This document shows positions 1 to 12,078 of a stretch of DNA of 64,000 nucleotides, one piece after another; positions within the stretch are counted from its first letter, which is position 1; the number at the start of each line of letters is the position of its first letter. This DNA is from Anarhynchus alexandrinus (Eukaryota; Chordata; Aves; Charadriiformes; Charadriidae). The stretch is from positions 1,824,765 through 1,888,764 of the forward strand of contig VUYV01000190.1 of NCBI GenBank assembly GCA_008711295.1, written 5' to 3'. Position numbers and translations under genes: made by a program. The notes beneath the pieces were generated by a model. The model made no database searches. It was not told the DNA's origin and worked only from the letters and a program-made list of their open reading frames with translations.

Positions 1-3000
1 TCTGACCAATAGCTTAAGCTACAGTTAGTTGTTTAAGTGCATTACAGAGATCTACCACAGAAAGAGCCTGTGCTTTTGTGACCAGCTGTGGGCCTTCATC
101 AAGACTCACGAAATCAAAGGAAAGGCTCCCAGCAAGTTCTGTGTATTTAGGGTTTACTCCTAGTAGACATCGCTGCAGAGTACAGAAACAGACCTTTGAC
201 TGTGGAATGATAAAACCCCATCCTGTTTCAATATAACATTAAATGTTGCTACTCATAAAGCTTTTGGAAGGTGAATACTTCAACAGATTAATTTAATTAA
301 GCGTTTCACAAAGATATGAATTTTTGGCATAATTCGGGCATAATGTACCTATAGTTATTCACCTATAGTTATTTTTTGCATCCAAGCATTTGCTTTGAAA
401 TCCAGTGAAAAGTGAAATTCAGGCAACAGGCACATGGCATCAGCAGAAATACAGCTGCTAGTGGTTATCATTTCAGGTGTAACTTTTTTTACTATAAGGA
501 GAAAGTCTTTTCCCCTATTTTCATTGACCAGTAAGAATAGGTTTTGCTATGGAGAGGAGATTCATTGGTCCTGGAACAACAAATTATAACCAAAATAACG
601 ACTGGTTTTTATTTTTTTAATTCAATGAAAAAAAACACAAGTATTTTTGAGGTAGAAAAAAAAACAACAGAAAAAACCTCACCTGCTTACTAGAGAAAGT
701 TGGCCATCAAAGGAGACATAAGAAGGGGGCTGAATCTGAGAAAAGAGGAGAGCAAGGGAACAAACGTGAGCAGATGAACAGACCAAAGCTCTGCCTAGGT
801 CAGACAGACAACCCTGAGTAGGAGACTGGGATTCAGGATATTGTACTGCCACTGTTGCCTCAGAGAGGCAATGCTTAAGAATCTATGGTTATAATGCTGG
901 TGGTTGAGAAGGACTGCAGCTGAGCTATAGCGAGTGATGAGACCGAATTGGAGCCAGCAAGAAGACTTAAACTGGTAGACATCATACAAAGTTTGTGAGA
1001 TCTTATTCTAAGTAATGGAGAAGGGACTACTTGTCTTCTAGTATTGACACAACTGTCTTTGCCCAGTGGAACATAAGGAACAGGTGGGTTTTGACCATTG
1101 TGTTTCCTGTATTTCTTGTGCTTTTGAAGGGTGGGGAAGGAAGCAGGGAGCTGTTGATTAGTTAAACAGGGTTCTTTGGGGTAAAGGGAGGAGAGCAACA
1201 GACAGCAGGTACACTGCTAAATTAACCACAATAATTTGGTCACAAATATTGTCCTAGAAAACTGTGGGAATGGGTACAAAATCTGTGAGGTTACTTATGC
1301 AGATTCTGGAGAAGGTCTTTTACTGGTAAAAAAGTGTTAATGAAGGTTGCTTAGTGGAGAGCAGTTGGTTCACTAATCAGAAACTATAAAGAGCCAGTGG
1401 GAAGCAACTAGAATGAACAATCTTTGAGCCCTGCACTGCTATGCCCTCTCTGCAGCCAACTCACCATTTCAATTGTCTGACATGGAGAGAATTGTAAGTC
1501 ATCCCACACTATTTCTCCCCTTTAAGCAATCCCATTCTCAGAATTAAGGCAGTGTGGCTCTACGCCGTTCTACCATGTAACTGTGGGAAGGCTTTCCCGA
1601 ATAGCTCTTCCCTGTGTACTGCACAAAACCAATGGTCTGTCCAGCTTGGGTTCTGGTTCAGCAGTTGGATCACACAAAGTGGCACTAGTTGGATTTTTGT
1701 AAGTTAGGATTTCAGGGTCAAAGCCATTACTGATGACAAAAGCTTACTCGGGAGTGGCTTTAAGGAAACAGTCATGATCTTAAGCACGCACATTGTTAAC
1801 TGTGCAAAGCACGCACATAGCTGACTAAATGCTGTCTGTTTATTTGGACTTAAGAAATACAGTCAATGGCAGCAATTGACCTTTTAAGGGGTCTTCTATG
1901 TCTCGTCTGAGTCTGTTATGTATTGCAAAGCGATTGTCAGGAAGAATGCTGTGTGTTTTCCCTGAATCTAAGCATGCATGCTAAATCAATTCAAACATAT
2001 AAATTATTTGTTCCAAAAGCGGTATCCTTGCTTTTGCCTTCCTGACTGAAAAGCAACTGAAATAACACGGCTTTTTGGAATTATGGGGGGATTATACGGT
2101 ACATTAACTTTGTTCTTATCATCTGCAGCAAGGTGAATTTAATCCTTTTAGGGTGTATACAAGGGATGCTTTCTGATCTACTGTATGTTTCTTCATTATT
2201 TTTGCTAATAATAATATTATCTATAGGAGGTAGATGGTCAGTTTCCATCTTCTGCATCTTATCTGTCTTTCTCTGTATAAAAAAAATTTGAAGATCTGTC
2301 TCAGACATTTTAATTCCCACAAGAATCCATCAAACAGCATATTCTAACATTATTGTGCTTCCAGCCATGCAAAGTACTTTACTAATTAAGTTTACTTTTG
2401 GATAGATATGGACTTAAAGCACAATTCTTCAAAGAGTCAAAGGTAACACCTGTCAGCCTCCTCTGTTTTACACATTACTGTTCTGATAACTTCAGCCATT
2501 GCTGATGTCATCATTCACAATGGCAAAACATAAAACACTAGTTAACTTTATCACAAAATTTCCATCATGTGACAGTGTGCTTTTAAGCCACAAATAATTA
2601 CGTTAACTACTCTACCGAGTAATTCAATTTTGCATAAAAAGATGTCAAAACTGAATGCCAGTACAATATATTTTCTTCATGTGGACGATATTGAATGTGG
2701 ACACTACTGGAATGGTATCGTGTACTGCATTCATCTACTGAATAGAGAAATTAACTCAATATGGAGTCCACTTACTGCAGATGCCTTCTCATTGAGAAAT
2801 GAGACACACTGCATTTTACAGTTTTGCTGAATGTTCTAGTTCAAATTAATTATAAAGGGGGAAAAAGAAGTCCATCTATGGCAAAAATAGCCCATTGTTA
2901 TGAAGACTTTCTCCAATGTAGTGGTGCCAAAGAGTACCAAAGAGTAACCACTGATTCCTTTGGGAATATAATAGCTCTTGCCAAGATATGTAGCAGGCCT

Positions 3001-3270
3001 CAAGGAAGCTGACAGGGCAAACTGTGAAATGCAGTGACTGCTTATATAAATAGAAAAGTCTTGAGACTCTTAAGGATTATATAAATGTTAGAGGACTTAA
3101 TAGAGACATGATCAGCCAATTTGCACACACCTTAGAACACAAACTGATGATATCTGTTTGTTTTTTTTCCCCAAGAAAACCAAAAAGCTTATTATTTTAC
3201 ATACAAAATATATGCAGTCGTACTGGCATGCTCAGAACATAGCGTCAGGCAATTGGAAACAGTGTTGGTG
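1..3270. other. Intergenic, no gene recognised
   Basis: AT-rich single-copy-looking DNA. All open frames are short (107 codons or fewer), several lack an ATG, and none resembles a known family. Small local duplications are visible, for example a 14-base unit repeated near 349-373 and a CCAAAGAGTA unit repeated near 2928-2946. I see no RNA gene or transposon end here. Confidence 0.6.
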
Positions 3271-3398
3271 AGTGGCTTGGGCAATGGACTGATAGTCAGA
3301 GAATCCAGGTCTAAGTCTAAGTTGGTGTCTTGTCAAGTCATTTAGCATTGGTGGCTCAGTTTCTTCTGTTTCAAAGAGGGAAATAATACTGTTTATTT
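3271..3398 (+). repeat. MIR-like SINE remnant
   Basis: The stretch follows the conserved core and 3' part of the MIR/CORE-SINE consensus in order: AGTCAGAGAATCCAGG-like block, then CTTGTCAAGTCATTTA (consensus CTTGGGCAAGTCACTTA), then CTCAGTTTC, then a GGGAAATAATAC block. Spacing between blocks is as expected for MIR. The copy is strongly diverged. MIRs are ancient in amniotes and few are left in birds. The match is from memory of the consensus, not a search. Confidence 0.6.
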
Positions 3399-3512
3399 TG
3401 TCAAGTTTTTTGGATCCATGAAAGCAAGCTATACATGAGCCTCGTATTATTATTGAGTCTTTGCATACAGTTTTTAAGTATTTTGGGTTTGTTTGTTTGG
3501 GGTTTTTTGGGG

Positions 3513-3531
3513 TTTTTTTTTTTTTTTTTTN
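3513..3531. repeat. Poly-T tract ending in an ambiguous base
   Basis: Eighteen consecutive T are followed by an N at 3531 and preceded by GGTTTTTTGGGG-type sequence. The N probably marks unresolved homopolymer length, so the local length is unreliable. Confidence 0.85.
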
Positions 3532-4049
3532 CAGTAAGATGGTTCTTTTAAAACAAAGGGATTTCATCCTCCCCCAGCCCCCAACGTTATAAATTGGTTA
3601 TTGGCGTTAGACTGAAGACTGTTCTTGTTTGGCATCTGATTCTCCAGACCTCAATATGTGCAGCTTTTAGCAGGGAAATTCTTTCCTCCTAGGACAGGCT
3701 TATTGCTTCCAAGTGATGCTTTTGCAGCTTCTTCAGTGTTGGATCTTATGTCCTTGTTTGTCTCGTTGATACACTTGAAAATTGATGCTCTTCAACAATC
3801 ATTAAACACTTGTAATTTCTCAAAATCCCTCATCTCCACGTAGGTAGCTGTCTGGGAAAAAGTGTGGGGTATGCATTTCTCAGTGTGAAAATGAGAATTG
3901 TAGAAGAATGTAAAATAGTAAAAATAGTAAGCTAGTTCATATTTTATTTTTTTTTTAATTAAAAAAAAACAGTTCAGAATTTTAGAGGTCATTTTTTTTT
4001 GGTCCTGTTATGACAGTGTCTGAGAATACAAGATTCTCACTGAGGTAAG

Positions 4050-4425
4050 AAAGTGTCCATTGCCTTTTGTCCCTTCACTGTGTACCTTTGTGAAGGGACT
4101 GTGCCTCCATCTTCTTTACATCCTTGTATTAGTTAGTTGTACATAAGATCTCCCCTAAGCCTTCTCTTCCTAACGCCGAGCAAACACAGCTCTTTCAGCT
4201 TCTTCTCATAAACCATGTACTGCAACTCCCTGTCTATCTTAGCAGCTTACTTCCTCAACTTCTTGCAGCATGTCAACATCTTTCTTATCTTGGGGAACCC
4301 AAAACTGGTACTGCAGATGTGGTCTCCAAAGTGTCAAATAATGAGAATTGTCAATTCCCCTGACCTGTTGTCTACACTCCTGATAACACAATCTGGTATG
4401 CAGTTGGACTTCTCTGCATGTGCAA
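4050..4425 (-). mobile_element. Old CR1 LINE fragment (ORF2 C-terminal part)
   Basis: On the plus strand this reads as the reverse complement of the CR1 reverse-transcriptase ORF: a GTGTCCATTGCCTTTTGTCC-like block, CCATCTTCTTTACA, AAGCCTTCTCTTCC, CTCTTTCAGCTTCTTCTCATA, a CAACATCTTTCTTAT block and AACCCAAAACTGGTACTGCAGATGTGGTCTCC. The order and spacing match avian CR1. Many substitutions and indels mark it as old; no functional frame remains. It is 5' truncated, as is usual for CR1, and also lacks the canonical 3' tail. Confidence 0.75.
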
Positions 4426-6146
4426 ATTTTTTTTCATGTTCATGTTGTGTGTTACAGAATTGAAGCTTAAAGAGCCAAACTCCCATAAACTGCACATTTA
4501 TTTCAGCATAAACTCAAAAAATACACACACACACACCCCTCCCCCCAAAAAACACCACCCCAATCTTTGATAAACCCTAGATTGCACAGTGGGATTACAT
4601 GGTATCTTGCTATTTGCAGACCATTTGAGACGAGTGGGAAGTAGATGGTGTGTTTTTAAAACGTCAGATGAATTTTGATGTAACTGAGAGTCTGTGTTTC
4701 ACTTTTCATGTGTTTGTTAGTAATCTCAAGACAAAATGTCATCTGTTTGTTCATGTCAACTACTTAAGAATAGCTGAATCAAAATCTCTGGGTTAGTCAG
4801 TCCAACATGTTATTCTATTCCTGACCACAGCACTAACAAGTTCACTTTTGAAATGCAATCTGAAACAGAAAACCTGAGATGCTGAAACACCACACAAACA
4901 TTTTTAGCCCTGTATTTTATAGTACTGCTCAAGCAGTTATGGCTTGAAAATGTCAAGTATTAAGTCAAGCCTGAATTTGAGAGTTGGTCTTGACATAACT
5001 CAAGGAATTTGGCAACCAGCAATAAATTCAGTTTATAGAGTGCCTATCTGTAACTAATATATTTAAATTCAGTATTTTAACAACCTTAGAATTTACTGCT
5101 TAACTTCCAGTACAAATAACATTTAGAATAGGTTGCCAGCTTTTTATCACAGATGCCTGATTCACGTGGCTACTCTAACTACCCTGTGACTACATTCTTG
5201 GCCTCTTTTTGTTTATTGTTTAAAATTTGTCTGAGAGAGAAGTCCAAGAGACAGTATAACCCTAATTCCCCCTATGCTTTTTTGGCAACTTCCCATTTAT
5301 TTTTCTTAATAACAACAACAAAAAAAAAAGTTATAAAATTATTAGACTAACAAGCTGTACATTTTCTCTGAGTACTTTATTTCTTATATTTGCAGTGTTT
5401 ACACCAGAATGTATTAATCATCTCAGACCAGAAGTCCATCTCATCAAGTGTGTTTTCTCTAAGTGACTACATATTACACTGAGAGGTGTAAAGATCAATC
5501 ATATAGGATATAGTTCTGAGCAATTTTTTCTCCTAATTCTGGGCAGGAAACTAAAAGAAAACCTTTATAGCATCAAGGATCACATATTATACCATCAAAT
5601 TTTGTGGTAATTTGACCCTGAATCCCTACTGTCTTTTTGGCTAGCTTTGTTTAAACTATCTAAATTTTCTTCAGTTTTAACTTGTCTAAACCCAATTAAT
5701 GCAAATTTTTGTCTTCTGCAAGCTTTGTTATTTACTCCCTTTTTAGACTACATGTAAATAAACTACATCATTGAATCTTTCCAACAGTGTTAACACCTGC
5801 TGTGCTAACCACTAACCCTTTCTGCACGTAATCCATCATTACAGTCCCATAGGAAAGCTGTATCCATCACTCAAGGCAGTTTAATTTCCTGAATATCTTC
5901 TCCTAGACTTTTCATAAATCCGAATAGATTTTTTTCCATTCCTTTTTGTACTTTCAGCTGATAATTCTTCAAAAGTTCTAAATAATTAAGTGGGACGTTA
6001 GTTTCTGTTAGCAAAACCATCTGACTTCAGGAGGACTTATCTTATTCTACATATTTAATACTTAGAAACGTGATGTCAAGTATTTATAAAATACTGAAGC
6101 AGCAGACACAGTTCTGTAATTCTAGAAATCAGCCACAAGTCAGATG
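4426..6146. other. Intergenic, mostly unassigned
   Basis: AT-rich. It contains a short CA run followed by C-rich sequence (about 4521-4560). Around 5424-5460 the string CAGACCAGAAGTCCATCTCAT faintly recalls an old amniote LINE 3' end, but the match is too short to annotate. No coding region is supported. Confidence 0.5.
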
Positions 6147-6174
6147 TGTAATAGGTAATTTAGCAAAAGAATTT

Positions 6175-6239
6175 TGCTTCAGCTAAAATGAATGTGTGCT
6201 TGCTATGGCTTCAGCTAAGATGGGTGTGTGCTTGCTATG
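6175..6239 (+). repeat. 32-bp tandem duplication in the LTR-like block
   Basis: Two adjacent copies begin GCTTCAGCTAA and end GTGTGCTTGCTATG (6175-6207 and 6208-6239). They differ at only a few positions, so the duplication is seen directly. Confidence 0.85.
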
Positions 6240-6473
6240 CGTTTGGAAAAGGGATAGTGTTACATAGGATATCAGACGAAAGCAACAGTTGGAAGTACCG
6301 AACCGTGGCAGAGCAAAGGGTGGTGTAGTTCGCAAAGATAACCACAGAAGTGTAAAGAATAAAGAAGCCACAAGAAGGACATGGTGATAAAGATGTCGAG
6401 CCTCCCTCTAACGACTACCAGGAAGACCCCTGAGGAAGCATAGCGCCTGTGCAGCGAGAAGGGAAGGGGCATG

Positions 6474-6552
6474 TTTGGGGTGGGTTGCATTCCAAGAAGT
6501 CATTGATTATGTATTTGGGGGTGGGCTGCGTTCCGAAAACTCATTGATTATG
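6474..6552 (+). repeat. About 39-bp tandem duplication in the LTR-like block
   Basis: Copies at 6474-6511 and 6514-6552 both start TTTGGGG and end CATTGATTATG, with several differences between them. A partial third unit may follow (TATGTTCCAAGAAG, about 6558-6572). Confidence 0.8.
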
Positions 6553-6767
6553 CAAACTATGTTCCAAGAAGAAACATGAATAAGTATAAGGAATACGAAA
6601 TAAAAACAAGCGTTTGTAAAGGGAAAATGAGCCACAGGAGGAGAAATCCCCTGTGTAACTCCCAGCGCTGTAACAAATATTCTTTCCTCCACCGAATTTG
6701 CCCCGGACTAAAATTCAATACAGTGAGTGTGTTTCTCACAGATGTGAGAGAAATTCTTTGGCACCCG

Positions 6768-9700
6768 GATGCAGTAACAGATTTTCAAAACATAGCTCTG
6801 ATAGCAGGTTTGCGTGCATCACTTTTAATTCCATTACATTTAGGGCTCGTGTATTCACAGCAACAGTCAGTAGGTTGGCCTTTTGTTGCAGCGAGGCACG
6901 TTTGTGTACATACCCTTCTCTTCTGCACTGTACACAAGCATCTACATGTCATAATCATACATGGAGCCTAGTAAAAATAATTATTGCCTTTACTAGTAAG
7001 AAGCCACAGGCTTTTATTGGCCCAGCAACCCAGGGTCTTAGAACTCGCGTGGGCTTGCCTTAGCCTGATCTGATTTTAGCTTTTTTTAGAAGTGTGTAGA
7101 TAGTCGGTAACAAACATCAGCCCTTTCTATTAATTGGGACAAAGAAATAAGGTTGCTTTCAAGTCCTTTCTAGTAAGGCTTCCCTGCCCCCTTCTTCTTA
7201 CAGAAGCCTGGAGTTGTCTTTAGGACCTAAAGGGGGATTGAAAGAGTGCAAGTAGCATTAGAGAAAAGGGGTAGGTACTAGGAAGAGAGTATATAATTTC
7301 CTGTAGTATTAAGAGGGTTCTTCTGTAATACTTAGATCATTCAAGACATATGCAGTGGTATAACTGTACCTGGGCAAAAAATAACTCAATGTTGTATTTT
7401 GATTACATGCTAAAATATTAATCAGTCTAACAATAAATTCTTAGCTATGTATCTAAGGTGTGTTCCCTTTTTTTCTCATAACAAGATTTTAGTATAGAAC
7501 ATGAACAAGCTTGTCAAAAGCTCAACGCCATGTACATGCCAAGCTTTGAAACCAAAAGTTGTTTCATCGACATTAAAAGGGACAGTTCACATTCCGTTAC
7601 ACAGGTGCTCAAGTTTGTATTTTTTTACTGAGCCTTAAGAGGATGTATCATCATTCTTGATGTTAACTCTTAATGGAAAATACACCTCTACTTTTAGCAA
7701 GTGCCAAATGTTATTGTTCAGAAAGCTGGAGTCTCCCTAATGAGTAGTATCTGAGCTTAATCACTTGATAAATTGCAAGTGCTATTTTTCTTCTAATGCC
7801 CTAGCAACTCTATCAGTGTGGTTGCCTCTTGTTATCTTTATTTCTTCATTCTTGTCTCTTTGTTTCAGTTATTATAGTCTCATTTGCACTCCCTCCCCTG
7901 ACATCCTTTGATATACAATCGTTATAAATCATGGGCAGTTTTGTAAAGTTCAGAAGGTTTTTTTCCATTATACTACAGTTAATACCTCATTACAAATGTT
8001 ATTTCAGATCCCTTGTGTTTGCAAAGGATGACCTCATTCAATGCTATGGAAATGGTAGGAGCAGAAGGGACTTTTCATCATCAAACAGTCAGAAAGAAAG
8101 AGCCCAAATTACACCATGGTATTGTGTCAGTAAGCAGAGCTGCCTTACTGTTGTTATGACTGTGATTCTTATTGCGCTGTGGTGACTGAACCCTACTTGA
8201 GGATCAGGGCACAGTTACATGAAGTACACACCAACATATGTGCAGATGTTTAGACATCTCATATGATGCCCTGTGACCCAACAGCAAAATACGTGCACTG
8301 CTTCCTCTAAAGTCATGGGGAAGGAAGGGTCGCAAACACCACTTCAGCTTTTTTTTTTTTTTTTAAAGGGACACCTTTTACTATGAACAGGAATTTCAGC
8401 AGTGATTATTTTTCATCCTAAGGAAATTAAATGTTTTACATATGCCCAGTTTCTTCCTTGCTTGCAAACTATTTCCCGGTGAGACTGTTTGCCAGGCAGA
8501 TGTATATACTCAAAAAAGACAAGCAGGAAATGTGAAGAGGAAATTGAGGTTAAATTACAAAAGTAATTTGTAACAAAATACAAAAGTAATAACTGAGTAT
8601 CTGCGTGTTGGATTTAGAATTGTTGCAGAGTGAGCATGCTGTGGTTATTGTGGAGGCCTTCTAAGTAAATTGTTGCTGTTACAGGGGAATCCAGTGACGC
8701 TGTCGGATATAACGTCCCCTTTTTATCAGTACTATGTGCATGTTATGTTTACACTGGGCAGGCAGATCACACTGAACTTAAACAAAGGAAATACAGCAAC
8801 ATACAGAGCACTGGCTCTAGAAGACTTTTTGTGAATGCTGTTACCTAATCAACCAGGAACAGCTGCTTGTATTATTGAACATTTTGGTCTCCAGCTGTTT
8901 TAGAAAACTCCTACCAGTACTGAAGATTAACTTCCTTTTATGCCCAAGTGCATCTCATATGACTTCACAGTTCCTAAATATTTTTTTTTTGGTAGATTCT
9001 TCATAATTTAAATGAAACTGCCCTTGTTTTAGTACATGAAGTTGTCAAAATGTAGCAAAAAATGGGTATATGTCTTCAAAATTCTGTCCAAAACCAAAAC
9101 GTCCACGCAACATCACAAGCATAGGCAACCTCATGTCTGCTCTTCCACACGGGTGTTGGATCTCTTGTTTTGTTATCGTACTGTGGTACAAATTTCTCTT
9201 CTTGTTCAGTGCTTTTGAGTTTGCCCATCTTGCCTAGTTGTTGGTAGATTTTGCTATGCTCAGTAGCTGTTACTCTCATGTGGTTTATTTGCTAATTTCT
9301 CCTTAGATGGAATTGCTGGCTTCTAAAAGCCTATGGGTTCAGCAGACTCTTCTCTGGTTTTTGACAAATTGTAGGTAGAAGACAGCAAATGAGGTAAAAT
9401 GTATTTTAAAATGTCCCTCATACATTCACCATACACACTTTAGGAATTGTAATTTTAGATTTGAAAGAATTTTCCTAATATTAGGGCCCCAGAGGAATCC
9501 TATGACAAAAGTAAGTTGTGAGAAGCAAGCACTTTCTAAGCATGGGATTTTCTGTTTATAATGGAAGCCATCAGTGGATCAATTTTTCAACCTATTTAGG
9601 TAATGGCAGAGCTTGAGTATCTGTTCATAGGGAAAGGGTTTCAGAGCTAGAAATCAAGTTTAAAAGTAAATCAGTACAGGAGATTGTCTGCTACTCAGGA

Positions 9701-10834
9701 CCTTTCTCTTTTTCAAATGTTCTTCCTAAATCAAGCAAAAAAAATAGGAAATGTGAGATTTCCTGTACAGTGGAGGTATTTGAAACATTGCAATTTAGGA
9801 AATTCCAACATGGACCTCTTAGAATATTTCTGACCACACTGTGTCAGCCTTGCTATGGGTCTCTCTGTAAGGTGGGTGGCACGTGCAGGCAGCTCCCACT
9901 CAGGACATGGGGAGCCCAGCAGGGACGCCTGGCAGCCCAGGCAAATGTGCTGCTAAATCAAGGGTTAAGAGAGCTGTGGTTTTTTGGTGGGCTGCCAAAG
10001 GAACAGGGAAATGACATCCTGGCAGAGCAAGTCCCTGAGCTGTCCGTTAGCAAGACTGATGTGAGATGGACATCTTAGTAGTGGAATGATCTGAATATCT
10101 GCAACAAACCTTTTCTCTGGGAAAATGAGAATTCATTCCAATGACAGTTCTTGAAGGAAGTGTACAATTTTGAGCAACATTTCCCCCTGCCCCCCTCCCA
10201 ATATTTTTATGCTCCAGGATAAAATTTTTTATTAAAAATGTAAACACGGTCTTTCTGTATTCTCAAATGTGTGATCTATGTGCTGGACTATTTAGTCTGA
10301 CGTAAAATAAATATTTAATTTTTTATATAAAGTAGAAGTTCGTCATGTGGAGGTGGTAAGAGATAACCACTCATTAAATGCCAGTTCCTAGGCAGTCGGA
10401 GCAGACAGTTGTCTCATGCACGAAAGAAAGAATAGCAGATCAAGTATTTGGAATGAAATGCTTTCTATCCTGAGTAGGCCCCTTAGCTTTAATGGTCTAA
10501 GCAGTTCTAAACAACTCAATGACAGAAGTTATTTTATTCAGAGGTTTGGGTTTTTTCTTTTTTCTTTTTTTTTCTCCCAGGAATGTTTCTCAAGGGCTTG
10601 CTCTTTCTAGCCACCCATGGACTGCAGGAGACGTAGATGTTAATGGGAGATGTTTATGCTCTGCATCATGTGCAGTCCCAACACCTTGATCCAGTCCTAG
10701 AACTTAAGTTCCCATTGAAACAGCAAAGTTGAAGATATGTATTAACTTCTGCAGGTTAATAATTTGCGTGCTTGTACTCGCTGTTCTTTCTATAGACCTT
10801 TCTCCAATGAAAGATTAATTTTGTGAAGGTATTT
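6768..10834. other. Intergenic, no gene recognised
   Basis: Ordinary AT-rich DNA with a few poly-T tracts (for example near 8349-8364). The largest frame, 102 codons at 9770-10078, resembles no family I know. No repeats beyond short local duplications were identified. Confidence 0.55.
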
Positions 10835-10870
10835 TAGGGCCCAGACCAGCAAAGACATTGAAGCCTCACA
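10835..10870. repeat. Possible old palindromic amniote repeat fragment
   Basis: The string GGGCCCAGACCAGCAAAGAC followed by ATTGAAGC resembles the terminal arm of a palindromic element common in turtles and crocodilians (GGCCCAATCCAGCAAAGCAC-type end). Only about 35 bases can be aligned by eye, so this is tentative. Confidence 0.3.
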
Positions 10871-12017
10871 GATTCTCAGGTTGCCTAATGATATGGTCAG
10901 ATGCCCATGTACCAAGGCTCATTGCGATATGTAATTACATTCAGTAGGAAATTCAGAAGGTTTAAAAAATGTTTCTGCATTTGAGCTTTTCTCTGTTGAG
11001 AAAGGAATATATTGAGCTTTTGTTTGTATGAAGAAATGAAAACACAAAGAATTATTGATACAGTTTTCTCAAAAGCAAATTGTCAATTAAGTTCTTTAAC
11101 CTCCCTGAACACCACAATGGTGGTCATTTTCATATTCTTGACCGCATCCAGCCAGCACGGCAGTCTTGGCTTCACTCAAGTCCCACGACCAAAAGGTTTC
11201 TAACTCCCTGGGAGGGAGCCCTAAAGCCATACCACTCATGGCTTCAGCTATTATTCTGCAATTGCCAGATTCGTGGCTGTGTTCGGTTTGTCTGACACAC
11301 TGCTGGACTGCCAGTAAAGTGTGCTATCCTCTGTCAGAAACCTACATGCATCTGTCAAATGGATCATCTCATCCTGTTCTTGTAGAAAATTTCTAGCTAA
11401 CTCTACCAGGAATGGGAAGATCGCTGAAAGCTGTGTTTTGTCAGTTGGACGGCCAGAGCTTCAACTCGGCTCACTCTTCCAGTAATTTGCAGGGATAGAC
11501 ACTAAGTCAGGGTTTCTCCTTTGGCCGAACCAAAATGAAAGAAGCAAAACTTCTGGTCAGAACCCCTAGTGTATGGCCACTTTCAGGCTTAAACACAGCT
11601 TAAATCTCTCACATCTGGAGTTTCGAGGTACTGGGATCCACTGCATCAGGCACCATGAGTGTGTAGCCAGTGGGAGTTAGCTGAGGCTTGAGAAATACAT
11701 TTAAGTGTTGCGTTAACATCTTAAAGAAAATGTTCATTCTAAATATATTTGTGTTCCTCAGCTATCCGGACAGGACTAGACCTTCCTCAATGTATATATA
11801 TACTTATTGTATGCATGTAAAAATATGAGTGAGATTATTAGCAGTGGTAATGTTTTTGCAAAGAGAATGAAGAGCTGTTTCTCATAAAATGAACTTCCTC
11901 CAGCTGCTCTGCAGTGCTTGTTTCATCTTCCCGTTTCTGAGCTGTAACAGTCAGAGTTATTTTAAGTTTGTCACAAATTAACAGGGAATTGTGCTTCTCC
12001 TTGTTAGTATGGAAACT
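10871..12017. other. Intergenic, no gene recognised
   Basis: Three overlapping plus-strand frames of 63-76 codons at 11012-11396 overlap one another in different frames and have no recognisable domain. Nothing else is assignable. Confidence 0.5.
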
Positions 12018-12078
12018 AATGGATCGGGCCAGGTTCTGTGCTGGCGTTAATTGCTCCATCTCTATTTGAAGTCAATGG
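12018..12078. repeat. Possible old palindromic amniote repeat fragment
   Basis: The segment has GGGCCAGGTTCTG at one end and GAAGTCAATGG near its centre, with a TTAATTGCTCCAT-like stretch between. These are the hallmark words of an old inverted-repeat element widespread in turtles, crocodilians and birds. It is diverged and partial; recognition is from memory. Confidence 0.4.

Larger units (their letters stand above)
6147..6767 (+). mobile_element. Candidate solo endogenous-retroviral LTR
   Basis: A block of about 620 bp starts TGT and is flanked by the direct repeat GATG (6143-6146 and 6768-6771). It carries a TATA-like TATAAG (6585-6590) followed by AATAAA (6599-6604), in plus orientation. 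The U3-like part contains two tandem duplications: a 32-bp unit at 6175-6207/6208-6239 and a 38-39-bp unit at 6474-6511/6514-6552, as is common for LTR enhancers. The base composition differs from the flanks. I see no internal gag/pol sequence on either side, which suggests a solo LTR. The 3' boundary does not end in a clean CA, so the limits and the family (ERVL-like is my guess) are uncertain. Confidence 0.42.
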
